DNA from: Beroe ovata
Taxonomy: Eukaryota > Ctenophora > Nuda > Beroida > Beroidae
Length of the DNA: 64,000 nucleotides
NCBI GenBank assembly: GCA_946803715.1
Contig: CAMPET010000029.1
Span: 228,256 to 292,255, forward strand
Direction: 5' to 3'
Below, in pieces: positions 8,584 to 20,500 of this stretch. The notes under the pieces are model-generated. The model was not told where the DNA came from and searched no databases. It saw only the letters and a list, made by a program, of their open reading frames with translations. Both the position numbers and the translations under genes were made by a program. How positions within the stretch are numbered: position 1 is the first letter of the stretch; each line of letters opens with the position of its first letter.

Positions 8584-11500
8584 ATGACAGTATGGCGAGT
8601 TTTTGTCAGATATTTCTCAACAGGTTACTCCAAATATTTGGGCGAAACATGAAAATCATCTGGGATGATTCAATATAACTTTTGTTGATTAAATATTTTG
8701 CCTTGAAGATTACCTGAAGATTCCTTATTCAGGCCCTGTGATAAGGATTGGTAGTGTCAGCCATTCAAGCCATGTTCCTGTCAAGCCCCATCTTGTGCCA
8801 AGAAGTTGTGTTCACAAGAATGTGAATGAGTCGCTAACTCAGACACAACTTTCTCACTTAAAATGGCTCCTACAGAAGGTGTTAGCTAACTCAATAATCA
8901 AATTGCTGATGCGAAAAACTAATTTTATGAATCTGCTCCTTCATGAACCTATTGTTATTAATTATAGGATGCTGCTAAGCAAGATGTGTTCCTGATTGGT
9001 CATCCTGGACCAGCAAGAAGGAGATTGGCTTCATTATATTGTGTAAGAAATGTGCATTTCTTTGTGTTGGTAGAAGCCATTCAAAAAGCTGTAACCAATA
9101 CAGCTTTATTCAGGATAATACTTTCTACAGGAATTAGTAAATAGAGAAGTTGAGTTTCTTGTTCTGTCTAGAGATACAACTGAGGGAGACATCAAACAAC
9201 GCCGTGAAATATCATTAGGTTTCTAATTATATATGAGTAATTTCCTATGCTATAAAGTCACTTCACTCTAAATATACCTTTGTTTGATGGAAGCATCTTA
9301 TCTGTTGATGAATCATCAACAATGAATTCAGGAACATCACTACATGTTGCCGGTCCAGCAGTGAGGGCTGCCATTGAGGGTCATGCTCTGATAATAGAGG
9401 GAATTGAGAGGGCTGAACAGAACCTGCTGCCCCTCATAAATAATCTTCTTGAGAACAGGTTTCGTTTTCGGCACACAACTAGAGAGATTACCTATTTGAT
9501 CCGATTCAGTCATCATCTCATAAATCAATTGGCAGGGAAATGCATCTCGAGGATGGCAGGTTTCTGGTGGCTCATGAGAGATATGATGCTCTAGACAGCC
9601 CCTCCTCTGATCTCATCAGAGTTCATCCCAATTTCTGGGTTATTGCTCTTGGTGAGAGATTCCGTGGCAATAATTACTCTGAGATTAACTCTTCCCGCAT
9701 AAACAAAGACACCACCCCTGATAGTTCGATTCTGAACCCAACTTATTCCTAGGTGTTCCAGTACCTCCTTATAGAGGATATCCACTTGACCCACCCCTAA
9801 GATCAAGATTCCAAGCAAGAGTTGTCCAGGATCTACCCTTCAATGAGCATAAAAAACTCCTCCTTGAGGTGAAAATGTAGCATAGGATTCTCATTAGGTG
9901 ATAGGTACCTATTCTCAACAATTTTTGATCTCAAAGCTTGGTCTGAGGAACAAACGATAAAATTGTTCCAATCAGGCATTGGAGAGTTCGACTCACAAGA
10001 CAAAAGCTACGAGTCTCCTATCATTTGCTAACTTCTTCAAAGAGGCAGAAGCAAAGCCTTTACCGTATCTCAATAGCTCGGTTGTGGACAATCTTGTGAA
10101 AATACTCAAAAATGTGCCTTCGTCTGATACTCTCAAACTGTGAGTGTGGCCATATGATAAAACGCACTATAGTATGGCATGGGCACGATTATAAAGAGAA
10201 GTAATGTATACTGTTTCAGAGTCACATCAGTGTATCCGTATCCACAACTGCTCCAGCCTGAGACCCGGACTCAGCTGGAGACCCTGATGACCTCACTCGG
10301 AATACAGTCTCCGAGCCGTGGTGACACCAGCTGCAGAGTGGTGTCAAGCAGTGGTGATGGTGTCACTGTTCAGTGTGCGGGACACTGCTTCACTGTACCG
10401 GCAGGTGAGTTGACATTGCCCTACAATATTCATTATTCAATAACTTGCTAGAATAACTTCATCATGGTTCATTCACTACTGCCAGTAGCTTATCAAGACT
10501 AGGAAATTCATCTTGATCTAGGAAAAAACTGTGCCAGCTTTCAAATCCACCATCGCATAGGTAACGAAACTTTCAGATTTGAGACTGGCATTTCACAGGA
10601 TTGACCTCGCAAGTCCTAGTCAATGTACCTATTTATATTGAACTAGCTAGTTTTCTTAGTCTAAACTAAGCTACATAATATGTTCCCTTGTATATGTTCC
10701 CTGTATAATATGTTCCCTTGCTTGATACACCGTGACCGACCTAACATTTGCTAGGCGGGAGTGTTAGATTGGCACAGTACTCACCGCACACGTACCACGC
10801 CACGCCCACACAGGAGAAGCTGTTGTCAGACATGCTGCTATCACATGCTGTATCCGATATCTGTATCATAGGACCCACTGTGAGTAGCAACAGAGATGTC
10901 AGTATATATATTGTTGCTGGATCGCTATTCTCAATGCTACTTATACTCTGTGATCAGGGGTGTGGGAAGTCGAGGATAGTGGAGGAGTTTTCCCGGAGGT
11001 TAGGCTACGACATGGAGACTATTGTCCTCTACTCTGATATGACGTCACGCGACCTCCTACAGTACAGACACACGGACACAGGTTAGTTATAGGTAGTAAA
11101 GAGGGAGAGAGAGTTACTTATAGTAAGAGATAGAAGGGCTGTCAAGAGTGAAGATACACAGGTAATAGTATTTAGAATATAAGTACGTAGAATATAAGTA
11201 CGTATGTGTGTTGCACAGTTTGATACGACACTGCCAGAAAATTCCAATAATGAGGTGATAAATGTCTATAATTTCAGAGGGCAACACAGTATGGAAGCAT
11301 TCTCCGCTCGTGACAGCTGCCTTGATAGGCAAGCTCCTTGTGCTAGACTCTATACACAAGCTACATCACACAGCCATAGCTACACTAGCAAGGTTAGTCT
11401 ACTCGTAGTTACGCGTCTTATTATACCCGGGACCGTGACTCGTGACAGTGACACTTTCTGATAATGAAGACACATGACAGTTTTCATATGAACAGACGTT

Positions 11501-14500
11501 TATCGTCTGATCACAATGTTCCCACACATACCCCATGATAGGCTGATCATACACTGTAACTCCGCAGTCTGTGCGAGGACAGAGTGTTGAGTCTGCCGGA
11601 CGGGACGAGGCTTGTGCCCCGGAGCTCACACGAGGAGACGTGTACCAAGTTGTCCATCAGCCACGAGGAGCTGTGTTCACGGGGTGTTCTCCCCATCCAC
11701 CCCTCATTCAGAATCATAGCCAGTGAGTATAATAGTTCAACTAGTAGCTGTTGGGAAGTAGGGGACAATGAGTTTGAGTATTACATAGAAATTCTCCCTA
11801 AAAGTGAGGCCACAAAGATCCATTCACTAGAAATCATGCTATCCCAGAGTTTTCTGAGCTGGCCTCTATGTTTCAAGTTTGGAGGTGATGAGTACCTATA
11901 TGATAACCGATGTCCAAAATCTGCACTGCAGGACGCAGCTGATAGGGATTTTGTACTAAGTGGAATAGGTTATGATCAATTCTTAAACGGAGGAAAATTC
12001 TAGATGTTCACGAATAAAATTAGTTTAAGAGAACGGGGAGAATAACGATTAACAAACACTGCATGTAGGTAATTGCATAGGTACAGTTCATTCTGAAAAC
12101 AGGTGTTCTCTCTTCTACAACAAATATCCAGCTGAAGCAGTTGGACAACTTGAAAAGGAAATAATATTATTGTGATAAAATAGGTCCTAATATAGGTCCT
12201 AATATAGGTCCTAATATAGGTCCTAAAATAGGTCCTAATAAAAGGTCCTAATAAGTTGGAGGTCCTAATAAGTTGGAGGTCCCGACATAAAACATAAATT
12301 TAGTCTAAATAAGTAATAAACTGAATTTATCTCAACTATGAACTAATAACGCTCAACTCAGCAAGACTTTCATCGCGTTGCAGTTATGTTTGTACTACTA
12401 CTATTACTGCTACATTGACAGTTGCCCTCTGTCAAGAACAGAGTGTACATCTTATCGGGACATGACGTGTCATTCTTACCTACCCTACAGTTGAAAATAG
12501 CTGTCAAATTGTTCTCCCCCTTCACCCAGTGATAAAACCACATGTCAAACACAATGTAATTCTGTTTAATTGGTCTGAAGAACCGTCTTATAATGACTTT
12601 TGATCGCTGTGGGACGGGAGTGGTGATGTGGTTGATGTCGANCACGGACACAGGTTAGTTATAGGTAGTAAAGAGAGAGAGAGAGTTACTTATAGTTAGA
12701 GTTAGAAGGGCTGTCAAGAGTGAAGAGACAAAGGTAATAGTATTTAGAATATAAATATGTGTGTTGCACAGTTTGATACGTCACTGCCAGAAAATTCCAA
12801 TATTGAGGTACCTATTGAGTTGATGACTGTCTACTTGTCTATAATTTCAGAGGGCAACACAGTATGGAAGCATTCTCCGCTCGTGACAGCTGCCTTGACA
12901 GGCAAGCTCCTTGTGCTAGACTCTATACACAAGCTTCATCACACAGCCATAGCTACCCTAGCAAGGTTTGTCTACTCGTAGTAACGCGTCTTATTACACC
13001 CGGGACCGTGACTCGTGACAGTGACACTTTCTGATAATGAAGACACATGACAGTTTTCATATGAACAGACGTTTATCGTCTGATCACAATGTTCCCACAC
13101 ATACCCCATGATAGGCTGATCATACACTGTAACTCCGCAGTCTGTGCGAGGACAGAGTGTTGAGTCTGCCGGACGGGACGAGGCTTGTGCCCCGGAGCTC
13201 ACACGAGGAGACGTGTACCAAGTTGTCCATCAGCCACGAGGAGCTGTGTTCACGGGGTGTTCTCCCCATCCACCCCTCATTCAGAATCATAGCCAGTGAG
13301 TATAATAGTTCAACTAGTAGCTGTTGGGAAGTAGGGGACAATGAGTTTGAGTATTACATAGAAATTCTCAAAAGAGCCCTAAAAGTGAGGCCACAAAGAT
13401 CCATTCACTAGAAATCATGCTATCCCAGAGTTTTCTGAGCTGGCCTCTATGTTTCAAGTTTGGAGGTGATGAGTACCTATATGATTACCGATGTCCACAA
13501 TCTGCACTGCAGGACGCAGCTGATAGGGATTTTGTGCAAAGTGGGATCGGTTATGATCAATTCTTAAACGGAGGGAAATTCTAGATGTTCAAAAATAAAA
13601 TTAGTTTAAGAGAACGGGGAGAATAACGATTAACAAACACTGCATGTAGGTAATTGCATACAGTTCATTCTGAAAACAGGTGTTCTCTCTTCTACAACAA
13701 ATATCCAGCTGAAGCAGTTGGACAACTTGAAAAGGAAATAATATTATTGTGATAAAATGAGTCCTAAGTTGGAGGTCCTTAACTTATATTAAGCAATATA
13801 ACTTAAGCAATACAATTTAACTTATTCTTAAGCGACATAAAACATAAATTTAGTCTAAATAAGTAATAAACTGAATTTATCTCAACTATGAACTAATAAC
13901 GCTCAACTCAGCAAGACTTTCATCGCGTTGCAGTTATGTTTGTACTACTACTATTACTGCTACATTGACAGTTGCCCTCTGTCAAGAACAGAGTGTACAT
14001 CTTATCGGGACAGGTCGTGTCATTCTTACCTACCCTACAGTTGAAAATGGCTGTCAAATTGTTCTCCCCCTTCACCCAGTGATAAAACCACATGTCAAAC
14101 ACAATGTAATTCTGTTTAATTGGTCTGAAGAACCGTCTTATAATGACTTTTGATCGCTGTGGGACGGGAGTGGTGATGTGGTTGATGTCGATAGCTTGTT
14201 TAACAAGCCAACCCACATAGCCGTCTTCTGGTTCTATCTCCTCGTTTGGTCTGTATGCATCTACCTCTGTTATCAGCTCAATCATGTCACGTGACAGAAT
14301 GTACGCCCCACCTTGGCAATATCGGATATCTTCGTACTGCGCCTGATTGTATTTTTTGACAGCATTTAAGAAGTTATTGCACACACCAGTATAGACATTC
14401 CGTCTAGGAAGTGCTAATAGGCCTCTCACAAGATTTGGTAAGTCAACTAGCGTATCCTGATCAACTTTCACCAAATATTGGTATTTGTATTCCTGGAGAC

Positions 14501-17500
14501 TTTTCCTCATGCCCCACAGAATCTTATACCGTAGAGTTGCTCTACTCTCAATCAGTCCATCTTCATAAAATATATCATTGTGTTTCGAAATCTCGTCTAA
14601 TAGATCTGCCTGACCCTCTGTCTGGTTGTCCTTTCTACCAACTACGAACATCAGTTTGAAAGATGTGACTCCGGGATCAATACCGTCAAAGTCCGACTCC
14701 GGCCAAGACGAAACATTCATTAGCCTCGATCTGATATTTTCTCTGAGGTGAAGGTCGGTCGGCGTGGGCATTGATGGAATCATCACAACCATCAAATATT
14801 CAGACTCAGACTCAAGCTCAGAATCAGGCTCAGACCCAGGCTCCGGCCCAGAGTGAAACTCGGGCTCAGAGTGAGATTCAGATTCAGAGTGAAACTCGGG
14901 CTCAGAGTGAGATTCAGACTCAGAGTGAGAGTCAGAGTGAGACTGAAGCCCACGACTAGAGTGGAGCTGGGTCACATGAGATTGATTTAGCTGGGCTTCT
15001 GTTGTCATAAAGATGCCAATGATTTGATTGCTTTCCGTCCTTACTATTGTCCTTGATTCCCAGTCTATTTTAGTCAGGAGTGTCAGTGTTGCTATGGCAA
15101 GAGCAACTAAAACGAGCAGCTTGTATCTGTATTTTCGCCCCATTTCTGCTGAATCCAGTAAGCTGTTTGTTGATATACACGGTTATTGGTGTCGGTAACA
15201 CCACGAGATTTGCATCGAGTATTAAACGATAAGTATCAATCATACAAATATTCACACGAAACAACGGTGTGCAATGTGCATTTTGGGAAAAACATTCACA
15301 CAACTGGGTAGGGTGGGTAGGGATGTACTAAGTGCGATGATCCCATACGGTGTGCACCCCCACACAAAAACACACACGCACACATACACACACACAGACA
15401 CAGACACACACAGACACAAAAACATACACAGGGACACAGACACACAGACACAAAAGCACACACAGACACAAACACACAGGGACACAGACACACAGACACA
15501 CACACGGATACACAGACAGTAGACACACACGCACACATAAACGAACAGAAACACACCTTGTTTTCATACAACACTCTTCCACAATCCCTATCATTTTACC
15601 TATCGCCAACAGTAACACTTACTATTGCAAACACTTATTTTACATGACTTATTAAATACTTTCGTCTGCCTCAATCAAATCATGCTTCAAGTACAATAAC
15701 GGCATGACAGTTAAGAACTCCGTAATGAACTCCGTAATGAACTCCGTAATGAACTCCGTAACGAGAGCGATTGACGTGAGATTAACACTGTGACAAAGTC
15801 GTCAACAAACCGACCAGGTTTTTCTCAGATTTGGGAGAAAGTTTGAGAATAGTTGCACAATGCACGAAAATTCATTGACAAGAGATTGATACAGATAACT
15901 GGTATAGTCCGTGATATTAACTACTTAATCAGTTAATAATACTGAATAAAACAACATCAATAATCCGCAATACGGTAATGAGCAGAGAGCGATGGGAAGT
16001 CTAATGAGACGATATATCTGGCCAAAGAAACCTGGTGTGGTATGTTTAGTACAATAACATTAACTATCGCAATAACATTGCGTTAATAAGTACTGTTTTC
16101 ACACACGTTTTTGATTATAATGGAGGATTATGAGTTTATAATGATGATAATTAAAAACCACGGAAACACGGTATGAATGATCTTTCTACCAGTACCATAT
16201 ACAACTGTGTGATTAGGACCGTGTAAATTTATGACTGAAGGCTCAATAACCTAACTATTGTGCGAAACAACTTATATGATTTGATCAATACTCACGAAAT
16301 CCACTTTGATTATGAAAAAAGTAAGAAATTATCGAAATTTTGAATCAAAGGTATCACGTAGATGAGTGAAAGTGCAGTGTTATGGGAAGATGATAGAAAG
16401 TGATTTACAGCGAAATATTTCATAGAAAATGGAACATAGTTAGCTAATTTTCAAATTGGAATGTATTTGTACAAAATGTTGTTAATGCAAAAATCAACTT
16501 GATAAATACTGTGGATGTAATGGTGAACTTAGAGATGTTGAGCATACTTCATGAGCAAAATATCAACTTTCGGTGCGTTATGGCGTGAATTGTTCATGAA
16601 GTAAGGTAAAGGACTAAAGGAGGACAGCCGCACAGGACTCCAGCTTGTGGTATTACCTATTGAACGTATGGGCCTATAGCCCTTATACCAACTCGTGGCC
16701 TTATTGTGGTAATGTGGTAATCTATTAATAAGATTATGAGTCCATCGTGCAAATGGCGGAGCGCGTAATTTTGCCAGGTGATTTCACAGAGTCATTTTCC
16801 CGATCTCGACACCACCATATTAATATCTGATACAATATACCACCTGCCTATAGAGACCAGCTAGACCCCTGCCTACTGCCTAGAGAGACCAGCTAGACCC
16901 CTGCCTACTGCCTAGAGAGACCAGCTAGACCCCTGCCTAGAGAGACCAGTGACCCTGCCTAGAGACCAGTGACCCTGCCTAGGGAGACCACCTATGTTGA
17001 GAAGTAGAGATGATCTCTAAGAGATCTCAATCCTTCCCAGAACACTCGCAAGTGTCGAGTGTGTAGCTCCTACTGGGACAGCGAATGTCGTCCTTAGCTT
17101 GTCTACAGTACACCGATGCATTTAGATAAGTATCTCCTTTCAGCCAATGATAAAACCAGTAATTGAAATTCACATAGTTATTCGGTATCGGCCTAAAAGT
17201 TCGTCTCACAATGACTTTTGATCGCTGTGGAATTGTAGTGGTGATGTGGTTGATGTCGATAGCTTGTTTAACAAGCCAACCCACATAGCCGTCTTCTGGT
17301 TCTATTTCCTCATTTGGTCTGTATGCATCTACCTCTGTTATCAGCTCAATCATGTCACGTGACAGAATGTACGCCCCACCTTGGCAATATCGGATATCTT
17401 CGTACTGCGCCTGATTGTACTTTTTTATCACATGCAAGTAGTTATTGCACGACCCAGTGTAGACATTCCGTCTGGGAAGTGCTAATAGACCTCTCACAAG

Positions 17501-20500
17501 ATTTGGTAAATCAACTAGCGTGTCCTGATCAACTTTCACCAAATATTTGTATTGGTATTCCTGGAGACTTTTCTTCATGCCCCACAGAATCTTATACCGT
17601 AGAGTTGCTCTACTCTCAATCAGTCCTTCTTCATAGAATATATCATTGTATTCAGAAATCTCTTCTAATAGATCTGTTTGAATTTCTGTCTGGTTCTTCT
17701 TCCTACCAACTATGAACATCAGTTTGAAAGTAATGAAGTCCGGAACAATTCCCTCAAACTCTGATGGTGCCCATGAGGAAGTGTCTAGCATTTTGGAGCG
17801 TATGATTCTTCTCAAGAGAATTTCATCGGGTAAAGATGGTATCAGGAAGACGATGAAGTTATCAAGTTTTCTCATCGATTGCGTTGCATGCTCCTTAGTT
17901 CTTGGCACCCGTGTTGTTAGTTTGCTGTTATCATCAACATCGCTAAATGAAAAACATCCCGGGCTGATGTTCCACTTCTGCATATCTAGGCTCCAGATTT
18001 TCAAAAGCTGGAATAGAATTACCACCAGTGAAACAAGGCACGCCAAATTCCTCACATTTGCACACTTCCACCTCATTTCATTGTACTGTGCTGTGAATGA
18101 AGTGAATGTTGGGTGAAGTGATGCAATGAAATGGGTTGTTATGCCTAAATAACTGGAATTGCAAATAAACATAGTTCTTTGAATGAATAAGGAAATTAAA
18201 TATGACTGATTAAGATTGAATGAATCCTAATTTTCCGGCTGTTAGTTCTGTCGCCCAACGGAAACGAAGCAACTGCAAATGATCGAGTCCGTGATGAAAC
18301 AAACTGCGCGCAGTATCATGACGCGCGCGTGGTCAATGCACGTGCCACGCGTCGTAGTTTCAGAAACTTAACACGTGCCAATTGATAGTCCCAGGTTCCT
18401 TGTTTTAATGTTGGTTACAGTATAATGCATGTAATTTGGTTTGGATTAATTTTGGACTTTGGGGCCAATGGGAATTAGGAAACAAAGGGGCCGCACATTT
18501 ATGATTTATGAAAGAGTGAGGAGCGATAGGCAATATTGATATAGGTACCTGGTTAGTGATTCAATATACAAAAATGAAATATTCAATATTAGAAAGTATC
18601 TATCTTTTTAAAACGTTTACGATTATCGACCGTTAATCGCGTATAACGTATCTATTTAGAACGGTGTGCGGACTACGATATACTAAAAAAGCTAAAACCA
18701 AGTATGTATTCGTTCAGCTACACAAAGTTTTTGCTATTATAGTCCCACAATCATCAAGAATTGACACGGTTTTGAATGTTCCTGAAACTTTAAATAAAAC
18801 TGGTAAAAGTGGTACCTTCCTAGACAGGTATAATGTATAAGTAGCTTATCAAAAGTAGGTATACGTACTTCGTGGTTATGGAATGCAAACAACAAAACAT
18901 GTATTTACGTCCATGATGGTGCAAATGTGGACAAAAGGTGCCACCACTAGTCATGAGCTACTGTTCAGTACTACGTTGAATAACCAGTCCATTGTTCAAT
19001 TATACTGAGTTTTATGGATAGTCAAAACAGGTTTTTTAATTGAGGATGCCACAGGTGAGCTATTCCATTTTTGGCTGCGAGGTCTCCAGAGCTCAGGATA
19101 CCTGAATAAGTCACTGAGCTCAATGTGTACTTTCAAGGGTGGTGTAGAAAGGTACAAATGACCGAATTCGCAATTTCCCGTGGATAGAGTCGCTCAGAAT
19201 GAGCTTTAGCGCGCTCCTCGGTGCTACTGCTCGGCTTCTTGATTTGGTAATTGTTGTTCGATGCATCAGGAAGTATCTGATTCTGCGAAATCCATCGCCA
19301 TTATCAACCGAATATCTTATCAGTCATCACTTGCTACGTTAATGAAACAATGCGAGTTTGGTGTCATATTCGTCTTATCACGAAGCAGACTAAGTTAAGT
19401 CATGTGAGTATGGTGAATAGCGTGGCTCTTAACAGCTTGTGAGACACTCACAGACTGTTTTCTTCATTTTTCTCTCTCTTCTGTAACGATGAGGTTTGGT
19501 ATCGTTATCCTACTCATACTTGCGCCACTTGTCAGTGCCTCATCCGTCGAGTCCTGGCTGGAAGATGCGAAGGAAGCAACTCGCGGCGGCAAGGGCAAGA
19601 TCTGGGCTGTTTTGGTGGCAGGCTCGTCTCAGTACTACAACTACCGGCACCAGGCGGATGTGAGCCATCTGTACCAGCTGCTCACGAAGAAGCATGGTCT
19701 ACCCCCACAACAAGTTATCGTCATGATGATGAACGACATCGCCTACAACCCACAAAACCCAACTCCAGGGATTATTGTCAACGCTCTCCACGGTCAAGAC
19801 GTGTACGAGGGCATGATGATCGACTACATGCAGGGAGATGTCACTCCAGAGAATTTCCTCCAGATCCTCAAGGGTTGGCGAATGGGCCATGGCAGCATGA
19901 AGACGCTGGCTTCCGGGCCCGACGACTACGTGTTTGTGAACTTTGTGGACCACGGCGATACAGGTATCCTGGGATTTCCTAACGATATGCTCCACTTGGA
20001 GGATCTGATGAATACACTACACATAATGCAGCGTACAAAGAAGTACAAGCAGATGTTGTGGTATGTGGAGGCGTGCTACTCGGGATCCATGTTCGAGCAT
20101 CTGCCACCAAACATGAACATCACAGCCCACACAGCCGCCAACAACGATGAGTCCTCCTGGGCGTGTGTGTTTGACAGCCTGAGAGGGGTGTACCTGGGTG
20201 ACTGCTGGAGTCTCAACTGGTTGAACAACACAGAGCAGATATTCCCACGTCTCTATTCGGAGACAGTGGAGGAGCAGTATGAAGCGGTCAAGAAGATGAC
20301 AGTCCAAAGTCACCCCTCCATATACGGAGATTTAGATATCATCTACCACGAGAAAATATCCACTTTCTTGGGTCATGGAGAACAGGGTGAGATGAGTGTT
20401 GCATCATCTCCCGTGTCCAGGGACATAGTCCAAGGTGCAATGATCCCCAGTCAAGACGTCCTCCTAGACACTCTCTACCGACAACGTGCTAATGCATACC

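Larger units (their letters stand above)
11071..12642. repeat. Left copy of a 1.5-kb near-identical duplication (probable haplotype)
   Basis: Bases 11071-12642 correspond to 12644-14191. The left copy ends and the right copy begins at the single N at 12643. Both contain VWA8 exons 12-13 and the 3' end of the galactosyltransferase gene. They differ in a tandem-repeat tract and in scattered bases. Confidence 0.8.
15144..17026. other. Intergenic DNA between the two galactosyltransferase genes (within a VWA8 intron)
   Basis: No coding exon seen. It holds an ACACAG-type microsatellite, a 12-base tandem repeat and a tandem repeat at 16843-16991, each listed separately. The stretch 15770-16840 is AT-rich and featureless to me. 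Confidence 0.6.

Noticed and set aside
11723..12003. Open frame reading on from VWA8 exon 13 ([14 protein letters not shown] and onward)
   Set aside because: It begins inside the strong GTGAGT donor, lacks VWA8 similarity, and the exon joins in phase to 21354. In the other haplotype copy the frame is broken by an indel near 13370, so it is intron read-through.
15252..15655. Several open frames on both strands of 60-100 codons
   Set aside because: They are translations of the ACACAG microsatellite (Thr/His/Asp or Cys/Val low complexity) with no start or splice support.
17027..18172. Longer start for galactosyltransferase 2 at 18172
   Set aside because: The extra 32 residues precede a second Met that gives a standard short cytoplasmic tail and membrane anchor; the upstream segment is not like the paralogue.
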